From Alkalibacillus salilacus (GTDB lineage Bacteria > Bacillota > Bacilli > Bacillales > Alkalibacillaceae): DNA of 64,000 bases. The stretch lies in NCBI RefSeq assembly GCF_030812915.1, contig NZ_JAUSTQ010000005.1:62001-126000 (forward strand), read 5' to 3'. The notes beneath the pieces are model-generated. The model searched no databases. It saw only the letters and a program-made list of their open reading frames with translations, and had not been told where the DNA came from. Position 1 is the first letter of the stretch; each line of letters opens with the position of its first letter. The position numbers and the translations under genes are program-made. Shown here piece after piece: positions 19,812 to 28,626 of this stretch.

Positions 19812-20502
19812 CGCTGTCTTCCTTTCTCGTTATTTTCACATCAGCATGAATATACCCCTCTTTTAAACTCGCCCGCTCAAATTCAAATAACAAATCTTCT
19901 GTTTCTAAATAGGCTCGCGGATAAGAAGTTGCATCTAACATCCTTATGTGGTCAAAGGCTCTTTCTAATGTGTCGATTTTCTTTAAATTACCTTCTGTTC
20001 TTTTTCGTCTTGAAAAAGAAACCACTTCCCCGACTTGTTCATAAGGTGTAGGTTCTGTTTCGATTATTTCCTGAATCATTTGCTCGATCGTTTGTGCTGC
20101 TCTCATGTAGATTTCTTCAGCTGATCCATATAAACTTAAATCCTTTTTTAAATAAATCGGCCCAGCATCTATCTCTGCTTCACAACGTATAGCCGTTAGT
20201 CTTGTTTCGTAAATGCCTCGACTGATTAAGTTCTGCAACGGGGTCCCACCTCTTCCGTAGGGTAAATCAGTCATATGAAAGACAATACATTCAAAGTTCT
20301 CATACACCTCTTGAGGAATGATGAATGACCAATGAGGGATAAAAATATAGCAAGGATTAATGGTAGATAAATAGTCGTATGTTAACGATTCCCGATTAGA
20401 TATATAATACACTTGATGGTCTAAAGTATTGGTTAAATTCTCGTAAACCTGACGATACCAGTCATGATTCGCAACAATAACGATTTTAACTTCGATCACC
20501 AC
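19804..20502 (-). CDS. Sugar N-formyltransferase-like protein
   Basis: A 232-residue protein with the formyltransferase core. FHMTDLPYGRGGTPLQNLI corresponds to the HxSLLPxxRG...P loop that holds the catalytic His, and EIDAGPIYLK gives the catalytic Asp. The usual Asn two residues before the His is a Val here. The N-terminal region is a Rossmann-like formyl-folate domain. Relatives formylate amino groups of nucleotide sugars. In this operon the substrate is probably a pseudaminic acid intermediate. It starts at a GTG that overlaps its own ribosome site, so the exact start is uncertain. Confidence 0.75.
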   Translation of the reverse strand: MVIEVKIVIVANHDWYRQVYENLTNTLDHQVYYISNRESLTYDYLSTINPCYIFIPHWSFIIPQEVYENFECIVFHMTDLPYGRGGTPLQNLISRGIYETRLTAIRCEAEIDAGPIYLKKDLSLYGSAEEIYMRAAQTIEQMIQEIIETEPTPYEQVGEVVSFSRRKRTEGNLKKIDTLERAFDHIRMLDATSYPRAYLETEDLLFEFERASLKEGYIHADVKITRKEDSDE

Positions 20503-20505
20503 CTA

Positions 20506-20964
20506 TTAATCTAATAATTCTTTATAAAATTCTATATGCGTATCATACTCATCCGACCTAAAATTCGCTTTATTAAAGGCCTTAATCGACGCTTTATTTT
20601 GATATTTAACCTTTCCAACTAGTTTACTAATCGGTAAATCGTATTGATGAACGATGCCTGATAAATGCTTGATTAATTCGCTACCATAACCACGGCCACG
20701 ATAGGCATGGTCTATACTATAATCAATGACACCTACGCCTTGTTCTATATCGATTCTTAGTTGACCGATTGGCTGATCGTATCGATATACCATAAATATT
20801 TTATGATCCGCTGATTTCAGTTTATTCTTAAACCATTCTTGATGGTCACTGTAGTTAATTTTATTAGAATCAAATGCGTTATTTCGGACACTTTCCTCAT
20901 TGGCCCAAGTATATAATTGCTCACAATCAGACTCATTTGCTTCCCTGATATAAAAATCTTCCAC
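20506..20964 (-). CDS. pseH: UDP-4-amino-4,6-dideoxy-AltNAc N-acetyltransferase (PseH)
   Basis: A 152-residue GNAT acetyltransferase. The acetyl-CoA loop YRGRGYGSELIKHL lies at about 93-106, and the N-terminal IREANESDCEQLYTWANEESVR resembles PseH, which acetylates the 4-amino group made by PseC. The GTG at 20964 is preferred because GAGGTG is six bases before it. It lies between pseG and the formyltransferase. The pathway role rests on a complete set of neighbours. Confidence 0.85.
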   Translation of the reverse strand: MEDFYIREANESDCEQLYTWANEESVRNNAFDSNKINYSDHQEWFKNKLKSADHKIFMVYRYDQPIGQLRIDIEQGVGVIDYSIDHAYRGRGYGSELIKHLSGIVHQYDLPISKLVGKVKYQNKASIKAFNKANFRSDEYDTHIEFYKELLD

Positions 20965-21045
20965 TCTAAACACCTCTATTCACTCAACAACTAAGTTACT
21001 TAATAAGTGATATTGGAAATCAACAAAGCTAATAGTGAAACCATA

Positions 21046-22011
21046 TTAATCTTGACCACCGTTTATTAGTAATTGAATAACTCGTTTGGACCCGTTACCA
21101 TCAATCAAACCACTCAGTTCATCTGATAATTTTTGCCTTTCTTGATAAGATAAGAGTCTTTCAAATTGTTTTAGCACATCTTGATAGAACATTGGCGAAT
21201 CTATACGAATGACTTTCTCATTTAACCCGCCATTAATTAAACTCGCTACATTATTTTGTTGATTATCGGCGGTTGCTATAGGAATGAATGGTGTTTGTGT
21301 CCGAATGACCTCTAATAAGGTTTGACCTGCTGCTGTGATCACAATATCTGCCTGCATGATCTGCTCCAGCATATCGTCAGGACCAATTTGATCTAATCGA
21401 TGGATATGAGTTTGATTGAGGCTTTCAACTGATTCATCACCAGCTAATAACACATAGAAATGAATGTAAGGGTATTTACCTGCCAAACTTTTCATTAATG
21501 CTTGCGTTGACTGATTTCCTGCACTTCCTAGAGTTATAAAAACCCGTTCAACATCTTGGTTAATCGTTTTGTGCCTTGTTTCGGTTAATGGCTTTCTTAA
21601 AATGATATAGTCTCTACCACTATAATAATGGCTTCTAGACTCTGATGCCTCTAGTGACAAATTCACCACCATCGCGTTACCTGGATAATCGATTCGATTG
21701 AGATCATCTAAAATCAAACAATGACCCGCTTGTTGTACTAATTGCTCACAAACCGTTTTACTAACCAAATAAGAATCCACGATCAGATTATGATAATCCT
21801 TGATCTTATTTTGAATAAAACTAAAGTTGCACCAGTCTACATATTGGACATCAACTTGCTCTAACAGCTTAATAGATTCATCTGAGGTATTCACAATAAA
21901 TTCAACCTCATAACCTTGGGCCACCGCTTCATCATAAAGCGCTTTACAACGTGCGATATGACCTAATCCAATATTAGATCCACCTTCTGTTAAAATAATA
22001 ATCGACTTCAC
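21046..22011 (-). CDS. pseG: UDP-2,4-diacetamido-trideoxy-altropyranose hydrolase
   Basis: A 321-residue GT-B fold hydrolase that releases UDP to give 6-deoxy-AltdiNAc. The N-terminal EGGSNIGLGHIARC contains the catalytic histidine (His18 from this start). The nucleotide-binding half has TLGSAGNQST and ITAAGQTLLEVIRTQTP, as in PseG and MurG-like proteins. A GTG at 22011 gives the usual MKSIIIL opening, and an in-frame GTG nine bases earlier is possible. It lies just after pseF. Confidence 0.9.
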   Translation of the reverse strand: MKSIIILTEGGSNIGLGHIARCKALYDEAVAQGYEVEFIVNTSDESIKLLEQVDVQYVDWCNFSFIQNKIKDYHNLIVDSYLVSKTVCEQLVQQAGHCLILDDLNRIDYPGNAMVVNLSLEASESRSHYYSGRDYIILRKPLTETRHKTINQDVERVFITLGSAGNQSTQALMKSLAGKYPYIHFYVLLAGDESVESLNQTHIHRLDQIGPDDMLEQIMQADIVITAAGQTLLEVIRTQTPFIPIATADNQQNNVASLINGGLNEKVIRIDSPMFYQDVLKQFERLLSYQERQKLSDELSGLIDGNGSKRVIQLLINGGQD

Positions 22012-22024
22012 TTTAAACACAGCC

Positions 22025-22762
22025 TTAATCCGTTATATTTTTCTGGTCAATGTTACTATTAACCTTGGCAATATGAGGATGTTGATGTAATAGCATCATA
22101 ATCTCATCTAAATAAAAATCATGTTCACCATGATATAAATAATCGTATATTAACTGAATAACTTCAAAATCTTCTGGAGTATCAAGTGTAAGGCGAAAGT
22201 GGGATAAATCAACATCTAACTGATAGAACGCAACATCATGTCGTTCTTCGTAAATATAGGGGGTAACATGTTCTTTTTGGTAGGTTTCAAGACTAAGTCG
22301 ATTAGTTGCTTGCAATAGATCATTTGAGAAGACTTCGACATCGAACCCTCTGGGGTAAGTTCGTTTCTCTTCATAGGGTGGTGCATTAGTAACTAACGGA
22401 ACAGAGTGATTTTGATAATACTCAATCAAATCATCTAAAACATGGGGATCAATCAATGGACAATCAGATGTAATCCTGACCACCGTGTCTAATTGAAATG
22501 TATGCGCCGCTTCAGCATAACGATTTAACACATTTTGTTCTGAACCACGAAAAATCGAAGCATTCAAATCTTTGACCTCACTTACAATGGCATCATCTTC
22601 TACTAAATCGGTTGTAGCGACAATCACCTCATCAACGAGGTTCGCTTGATTAACACGCTCCAACACATGGGCTAACACTGATTGCCCTTTTAGATTTTTT
22701 AACACTTTGCCTGGCAACCGTGTAGAACCCATCCTAGCTTGAATAATAACGCCAACTCTCAT
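22025..22762 (-). CDS. pseF: Pseudaminic acid cytidylyltransferase
   Basis: A 245-residue nucleotidyltransferase of the SpsF/CMP-sugar group. The signature IIQARMGSTRLPGKVL is at the N-terminus, followed by VVRITSDCPLIDP with the metal-binding Asp. It activates pseudaminic acid with CTP before glycosyl transfer. A longer frame reaches into pseC, but the ATG at 22762 with AGGGGT upstream gives the family's normal start, seven bases after the pseC stop. Confidence 0.88.
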   Translation of the reverse strand: MRVGVIIQARMGSTRLPGKVLKNLKGQSVLAHVLERVNQANLVDEVIVATTDLVEDDAIVSEVKDLNASIFRGSEQNVLNRYAEAAHTFQLDTVVRITSDCPLIDPHVLDDLIEYYQNHSVPLVTNAPPYEEKRTYPRGFDVEVFSNDLLQATNRLSLETYQKEHVTPYIYEERHDVAFYQLDVDLSHFRLTLDTPEDFEVIQLIYDYLYHGEHDFYLDEIMMLLHQHPHIAKVNSNIDQKNITD

Positions 22763-22769
22763 CTTACCC

Positions 22770-23942
22770 CTACTTTCTAAACGATTGAATGACGTGCTCA
22801 ACAATCTGAATAACATCTTGAACGTCACCGTCTGTCATAGCAGGAAATAACGGCAATGTAATAATCGATTCATATAAGGATTCAGTAACAGGATATTCCC
22901 CTTTTCGGTAGCCCATTTGTTGATAAAACGGCTGCATATGCACGGGAATATAGTGAACGTTCACGCCAATATTGTGAGCTCTTAAAGCGTTAAAAATGGC
23001 TTCTCTTGTGCCTGTTAAGTTCGCTAAGTTTAATTGAATGACATATAAATGCCAGCTCGATGACACATCATGATGCACAAAAGGTGTTACGATTTCTGCT
23101 ACATCTTGAAAAGCCCCATCATACATAGCTACAATTTCGCGACGTCTTTTGATAAAATCATCTAACTTCGATAATTGGCTCAATCCAAGGGCTGCTTGAA
23201 TATCTGTCATACGATAGTTATAGCCTAAAAACTGCATTTCATAGTACCAAGGGCCGTGATACTCTTCCATCTCATCTTGGTCACGCGTCACCCCGTGAGA
23301 TCGAAACTGTTTTAATTGTTGATAATACGTTTCATCATTGGTTGTAATCATCCCGCCTTCACCTGTTGTAATATGTTTAACAGGGTGAAAGCTGAACATT
23401 GTCATATCAGACAAACCACCGATTTTCTCACCTTTGTAAGTAGCTCCAATGGCGTGAGCTGCATCTTCGATCACGATCAAATCATGTTTATCTGCAATAG
23501 CACGAATCGCATCTAGATTAGCAGGTTGACCTGTAAAATGGACTGGGATTATGGCTTTGGTGTTTTTCGTAATACGTTTTTCCAATTCATGAGGATCAAT
23601 ATTATAAGTTTTAGGATCAATATCTGCGAAAATAGGTGTCCCTTTTTGATATAAAACACAATTAGCCGAAGCTATAAATGTCATGGGTGACGTCATCACT
23701 TCATCGCCTTCACCAATCCCAGCGACAAAACATGCCGCATGTAGGGCCGCTGTCCCGCTTGAAAATGAAACAGCATATTTCGCTCCCACTTTATTCGCAA
23801 GAGCTTCTTCAAACGCATCTACTTTAGGTCCTGTTGTTAAGAAATCACTTTTCAAAACATCTACCACTTGTTCTATATCATTGAGACTAAGACTTTGTTT
23901 GCCATAGGGTAACAATCTATCTCTCTTTGGATCATGAACCAT
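22770..23942 (-). CDS. pseC: UDP-4-keto-6-deoxy-AltNAc aminotransferase
   Basis: A 390-residue DegT/DnrJ/EryC1-type PLP aminotransferase. LLPYGKQSLSLNDIEQVV and SDFLTTGPKVDAFE are the typical PseC opening. SSGTAALHAACF binds the cofactor phosphate, IEDAAHAIGATYKG supplies the Asp that contacts PLP, and the Schiff-base lysine is in FHPVKHITTGEGG. The ATG at 23942 is favoured over the GTG nine bases upstream. It makes the 4-amino sugar used by PseH. Confidence 0.9.
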   Translation of the reverse strand: MVHDPKRDRLLPYGKQSLSLNDIEQVVDVLKSDFLTTGPKVDAFEEALANKVGAKYAVSFSSGTAALHAACFVAGIGEGDEVMTSPMTFIASANCVLYQKGTPIFADIDPKTYNIDPHELEKRITKNTKAIIPVHFTGQPANLDAIRAIADKHDLIVIEDAAHAIGATYKGEKIGGLSDMTMFSFHPVKHITTGEGGMITTNDETYYQQLKQFRSHGVTRDQDEMEEYHGPWYYEMQFLGYNYRMTDIQAALGLSQLSKLDDFIKRRREIVAMYDGAFQDVAEIVTPFVHHDVSSSWHLYVIQLNLANLTGTREAIFNALRAHNIGVNVHYIPVHMQPFYQQMGYRKGEYPVTESLYESIITLPLFPAMTDGDVQDVIQIVEHVIQSFRK

Positions 23943-24031
23943 CCTCTTCACCTTCTTATTTTGTTAAAAAATTGAACAACTTCAACTTGATGATGCCAAT
24001 CAAATTTTATTTAAAATTGGGATTGTTAAAT

Positions 24032-24976
24032 TTAGATCAGATTAGTAGATTGAATCCAACTTTCCGTCTTTTTAATACCTTCTTTTAAGCTGTATGACGG
24101 ATTCCAATCAAGCAATCTCTTAGCTTTTTGGTAATCGCACACTAACCTAGGGATCTCACTTTGAGGATGAATATGTTGAATATGCTTAATACGACTTTGA
24201 TCATCCACGATTAACTCAGCTAATTTATTAATGCTGATATCTTCACCCAGTCCTGCATTCACAATTTCGCCGTTCACTTGATCTGTGTAACCAGCTTTTA
24301 CAATAAACCGAGCACAGTCTTCCACGAAAAGTAAATCTCTCGTTTGATTGCCACTGCCATAAATATTGACCGGCTGACCTGCCAATTTATTTTTCAGAAA
24401 AATGGCGACTACGCCACCTTCTCCTCCCGTTTTCTGATAAGGTCCATAGGTATTAAATGGCCGTATTACGGTAATGGGCAACCCATAGCTATGATAGTAA
24501 GATAAGCACATATTTTCCGCCGCAAGTTTTGAACCTGCATAAGGGGAAGCTGGTTTCGCTGGATTTTTTTCACTGATCCCCTCTGATCCATCAGCTTGTT
24601 GATAGACCATACACGTACTCATAAATACCATCTTAACGCTATGGATTCTGCACTGCTCGAGCACATTAAAGGTTCCGATTACATCGTTTTCAAATGTGGT
24701 TTTAGGGTCATCAATACTATCCTGGACATTAATACTTGCCGCCAGATGAAAGCAAATATCAAACTTTTGATTAAACAATAGATTCAATATATGCTGATCT
24801 TTAATGTCTCCGACGACTAAGTCCATAAAATTCTTATCTTGATAAAAAGTTTCTAGGTTTTCTCTTCTACCATTTGATAGATCATCTAACACCCACACCT
24901 GGTGGTTATCCTTCAATAACTGGTCGACGACCCATCTCCCAATGAACCCTGCACCACCTGTCACAAGAATTTTCAA
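24032..24976 (-). CDS. NAD-dependent sugar epimerase/dehydratase (SDR)
   Basis: A 314-residue extended SDR protein. LVTGGAGFIGRWVVD binds NAD. The active site is TCMVYQQADG with YAGSKLAAE (Tyr-x3-Lys), and IRPFNTYGPYQ follows. The overall pattern resembles UDP-glucose/GlcNAc 4-epimerases of surface polysaccharide clusters. It starts at a TTG eight bases after AAGGAGG. Its sugar is unknown, and it may make a partner sugar linked to pseudaminic acid. Confidence 0.85.
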   Translation of the reverse strand: MKILVTGGAGFIGRWVVDQLLKDNHQVWVLDDLSNGRRENLETFYQDKNFMDLVVGDIKDQHILNLLFNQKFDICFHLAASINVQDSIDDPKTTFENDVIGTFNVLEQCRIHSVKMVFMSTCMVYQQADGSEGISEKNPAKPASPYAGSKLAAENMCLSYYHSYGLPITVIRPFNTYGPYQKTGGEGGVVAIFLKNKLAGQPVNIYGSGNQTRDLLFVEDCARFIVKAGYTDQVNGEIVNAGLGEDISINKLAELIVDDQSRIKHIQHIHPQSEIPRLVCDYQKAKRLLDWNPSYSLKEGIKKTESWIQSTNLI

Positions 24977-25042
24977 TACGACTCCCTCCTTTCTAGACGA
25001 ACACATATTAAGTCACACAGACCCTAATCCTTCAAAGAATAG

Positions 25043-25636
25043 TTAGACCTTTTTAAAAACTCTGATTGTATATGCCTGTAATCCAACGTTTTTTCCGCAT
25101 TTACCTTCTTCAATTTGTTTAAACCCTAACTCTTCAAAGATCTCTTTATAATTTCTAGGGAAAATTCTCCAATGTTCAGATTTTTCAGCTTCAATTGTCA
25201 TAAGATAAGCATCAGTAATTCTTGCGATTTCCTTGAAAATCCACTCGCTATCTGGATGAATATGCTCTAAGACTGCCATTGTGAATACTAAATCGTATTG
25301 ATTAGTAGGAAGCTCTTCAATTATGTTCTCAACTGAAGAGTGAATGATTTCACCATGATCGATTAAGTGAGGATGATACTTCTTAAGTTGATTAATCGCT
25401 TCCTCACTTATTTCGATTCCTGTCAATTTTTTGTAATTATTCTCGTAAAGATAATTCAAATTTCTACCTAGATTGCATCCAATCTCTAATACTTGCTTAC
25501 TCTCATCGATATATTTATTGATATGGTTATATAGAAGCTCGCTTCTTCCACTGTGTCTTAAATAATGTTCTGGCAAGCTTTCATTCTTCCAATAATCATG
25601 GATTTCTTCCAATGATCTCTTATCTTCTTCATCCAT
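25043..25636 (-). CDS. Class I SAM-dependent methyltransferase
   Basis: A 197-residue protein with the SAM motif VLEIGCNLGRNLNYL (about 45-59), an acidic ribose-binding EIS after KKLTGIEIS, and LVFTMAVLEHIHPDSEWIF as the post-I motifs. In an operon for an unusual sugar it probably methylates a sugar or glycan end, but the acceptor is not readable. It starts nine bases after AAAGGAG and lies between the epimerase and glycosyltransferase genes. Confidence 0.82.
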   Translation of the reverse strand: MDEEDKRSLEEIHDYWKNESLPEHYLRHSGRSELLYNHINKYIDESKQVLEIGCNLGRNLNYLYENNYKKLTGIEISEEAINQLKKYHPHLIDHGEIIHSSVENIIEELPTNQYDLVFTMAVLEHIHPDSEWIFKEIARITDAYLMTIEAEKSEHWRIFPRNYKEIFEELGFKQIEEGKCGKNVGLQAYTIRVFKKV

Positions 25637-25672
25637 CTCATCTTTCTCCTTTTGATTTAAAACATTCTTATA

Positions 25673-27079
25673 TCAAGTTGATAATTTGTGAATTAAATCG
25701 TACAATCGCTCACTAGATAAGCCTATATCTGGATAAGCATACGAAATAAACTTATCCCTTCTTTCATCTACTTCTTGGCTCCATTTTGGGTCATTAATAA
25801 ATTTAATAATTAGTGCTGCTAACTTTTCAGGATCTTTTTGCACTAACTCACCCAAACGATCAAAGTAACCTGTATAGCTTAATAATTTATTTTGCATAAT
25901 GAACACGGGTTTATTGACCAACATAGCCTCTAACCCTACAGTCGATGGGTATGAAACCACACAATCCACGTGAAGAAGTGTTTCATATAAATCATATGAC
26001 CCAGCCGATTGAATAAACGGGAATCTTCTTTCTAGTTCATGGGTATCTGTATTCGGAAAATCTTTTAATACTATATTCCATTCGAATTCTTTTGAAGCTG
26101 AAATCGTTTCTAGCAGCGTTTCCCATTTGCTAATATTGCGCTCACCTCTAACCACGACAAGTAGTGTTTTCTTGTTATGATCCAATCCTAGACTTTTATC
26201 AAAAGTAACGCGTGATATGGGCCTTGGCTGAAATGCCTGATCAAATCTGGGATGCCCTGTAATCTCAAGCGCTTCTTCTTTCACCCCTAAAGCCTTATAC
26301 CAATCCACTTCATACTGACCGTAAACAGCATCTATATTAGCAATCTTCGGAATATAACCAAATTCATTACCGATGATCCCATGTTGCGTACAAATGGTCG
26401 GAATACCACGTTTTGCTGCTACAAACGTCACGACACGACTGAAATGGTTCGGACTCGAAATCACGATGCAAGAAGTAGGAATATCCTTTAGGATGTTGTT
26501 GCAAATTTCAATTTGATTAATGACAGTGGACATTCTATTAAAAAGATTTTTTTGGAATTCAGGCTTTTGATATAAGTGGTGATCTTTATAGCTTTCCAAC
26601 AACTTCTTCACCTGAAGTCTCATATGAATTGTAGCCGCATTCACATTGGGCAAATAATCATTAACATAATGTACGGGCATATTGAGTGAAGAATCTTGCG
26701 GCGACTTTTTATGGTTCGTTTTTACGACGACTGTTTTGGAAGGATTGAAGTAATTGTTTAATATCTCCGGTGGAATGCGAAGTAACTGGTCATCAATGAA
26801 GAGTACTTTATTTGATTTATTTGCGTTTCCGGTTTCTTTTCGCTGTGAGTGTATATATTGGTCGAATAACTGTTGAACTTCTGACTGATCATCAATTCTT
26901 CTCGTTAGTTTTTTTGCAAAAGTATCCTTATCTAATTGTCGCCAGATTTCTGGATTATTCCGAATCAAAGCTGGAAAATGAACAAGATAAGACAATGAAA
27001 AACCGTTATATGTGATGCTTTCAAAGTCACGTATAAACTCAAGATATAACGACCAATAATTTTGGACATACGTATTCAT
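25673..27079 (-). CDS. Putative GT-B glycosyltransferase, paralog 1
   Basis: A 468-residue protein opening MNTYVQNYWSLYLEF. Its C-terminal half has the two-domain GT-B look of capsule and CDP-glycerol transferases: TQHGIIGNEFGYIPK, ITGHPRFDQAF, then VVSYPSTVGLEAMLVNKPVF near residue 390. It shares the whole layout with the next gene upstream, so the two arose by tandem duplication. Both are good candidates for adding pseudaminic acid or its partner sugar to a target. No signal peptide is seen. ATG at 27079 is chosen because AAAGGTGG precedes it. Confidence 0.72.
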   Translation of the reverse strand: MNTYVQNYWSLYLEFIRDFESITYNGFSLSYLVHFPALIRNNPEIWRQLDKDTFAKKLTRRIDDQSEVQQLFDQYIHSQRKETGNANKSNKVLFIDDQLLRIPPEILNNYFNPSKTVVVKTNHKKSPQDSSLNMPVHYVNDYLPNVNAATIHMRLQVKKLLESYKDHHLYQKPEFQKNLFNRMSTVINQIEICNNILKDIPTSCIVISSPNHFSRVVTFVAAKRGIPTICTQHGIIGNEFGYIPKIANIDAVYGQYEVDWYKALGVKEEALEITGHPRFDQAFQPRPISRVTFDKSLGLDHNKKTLLVVVRGERNISKWETLLETISASKEFEWNIVLKDFPNTDTHELERRFPFIQSAGSYDLYETLLHVDCVVSYPSTVGLEAMLVNKPVFIMQNKLLSYTGYFDRLGELVQKDPEKLAALIIKFINDPKWSQEVDERRDKFISYAYPDIGLSSERLYDLIHKLST

Positions 27080-27095
27080 GGTATCCACCTTTAAA

Positions 27096-28607
27096 TTATT
27101 TTCTTGTTAACCTAGCAACAGATCGTTTCAACCTCTGACCAGAGTTGCTCATATCAGGGTATGCGATACGAAGGAATTTCTGCCTTTTCCTAGAAGCATA
27201 TGCTTTAAATTCTGAATCGGTAAAATACTTCATGATCACTTCACCTAATTGTTTGGGATCACTTTTAACTAACTGACCCAATGCTTGAAAATAGCCAGAA
27301 TAACCATCAAAGTTACGATTTAGAATAAACACCGGTTTGTTTGCGATACTCGCTTCCAAAGCAACCGTAGACGTGTATGAAATAACTGTGTCAACGTGAG
27401 GAAAAATGTCGTAAATAGAATAATCGGCTGTCGATTGTACGAAAGAAAACTCTTTTGTTAACTTATGGGGTTTCTTACTGGGATAGTTTTTTATAATGAT
27501 ATTTAAATTAAGCTTTTTGATCGTTTGGATAAGCTTTCTCCACCGATTAATATCTTCATTATTTCTAATGACAATCAATAAGGTTCGTTTGTTATTATTT
27601 AAACCTAGGCGTCGATTAAATTGTGACCGTTTAGTTGTTAGTCTTCCAAATGCCTGATCAAACCTAGGGTGACCAATGATCTCTATTGAGGATCGCGGCA
27701 CCCCTAACTGGTTATACCATTTCACTTCATAGTTACCATACACAGCATCTATTGTCGCTATTTTAGGAATGTATCCGAATTCACTTGCTATAATGCCATG
27801 TTGCATACAAATTGATGGAATGCCTTTAGTGGCAGCGACGACAGCTAATATTCTATTAATATAAGAATGTGTAGTTGAAACAATCACACAGGAGATCGGC
27901 CTTTCACTCAGAAAATGTTTAGCCTGCTCAATTCGTTCAACTATCGCAGCGATCATATTCAAAAAGTACAGCTGAAAACTCTTGTTTTGGTATAAAGGAT
28001 GGTTTTTATGAGCTGCAAAAATTTCTCGAGCCCTATTTTGTAAATGGACGACAGCTTTTTTAGTATTAATGGAGTAATCACTTAAGTAATCGGTGTTGAG
28101 GTTTTGTTGGGATTGAGTACTTGAAACGGTTTGTTTGGGTGGTTTTATCTTCTTAATATGATTACCAGAGCTTAAGTTAACTTTATTGGATCCTTTTTTC
28201 TTATTAGAGCGTTTTTTAATTTGATTCGGTCTTCTTATATTGGCTTGTAGCATAATCGTTCGGGATGGGTGAAAATACTTTAATATGGTAGGTCTTGAGA
28301 TTCTTAATAATTTGTCGTTGTGGAATGCGACTAATCCATTTTCTTTTTTTACTTGTAATTTCCGCCTATGTTGGGCCATGAATTGATCAAAGACTTCTTG
28401 TATTTCTTTATGTTCGTTCACTTGGCTTCTTAAATGTTTATGGAATTTTTCACTCGATAACTGCTTCCATAGTGCTGGATTCTTGCTGACTTGACTATAA
28501 AAGTTACAAAACAAATATGATATTGAATACCCATCATATTTCAGATTTTCGAAATCGTTTAGAAAATCCATATATAAAGACCAATAATTTCTTGTCAGAG
28601 TATTCAT
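27096..28607 (-). CDS. Putative GT-B glycosyltransferase, paralog 2
   Basis: A 503-residue paralog of the following gene, with the same opening (MNTLTRNYWSLYMDF), the same core (MQHGIIASEFGYIPK, EIIGHPRFDQAF) and the nucleotide-end motif TVALEASIANKPVFI. It differs by a lysine- and asparagine-rich insert of about 40 residues (about 130-175, with KKRSNKKKGSNK), which looks disordered. ATG at 28607 follows GAGGAGG at ideal spacing, and an upstream ATG overlapping pseB lacks one. It probably uses a different acceptor or linkage from its twin. Confidence 0.72.
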   Translation of the reverse strand: MNTLTRNYWSLYMDFLNDFENLKYDGYSISYLFCNFYSQVSKNPALWKQLSSEKFHKHLRSQVNEHKEIQEVFDQFMAQHRRKLQVKKENGLVAFHNDKLLRISRPTILKYFHPSRTIMLQANIRRPNQIKKRSNKKKGSNKVNLSSGNHIKKIKPPKQTVSSTQSQQNLNTDYLSDYSINTKKAVVHLQNRAREIFAAHKNHPLYQNKSFQLYFLNMIAAIVERIEQAKHFLSERPISCVIVSTTHSYINRILAVVAATKGIPSICMQHGIIASEFGYIPKIATIDAVYGNYEVKWYNQLGVPRSSIEIIGHPRFDQAFGRLTTKRSQFNRRLGLNNNKRTLLIVIRNNEDINRWRKLIQTIKKLNLNIIIKNYPSKKPHKLTKEFSFVQSTADYSIYDIFPHVDTVISYTSTVALEASIANKPVFILNRNFDGYSGYFQALGQLVKSDPKQLGEVIMKYFTDSEFKAYASRKRQKFLRIAYPDMSNSGQRLKRSVARLTRK

Positions 28608-28626
28608 GATAGCCTCCTCACTTTGA

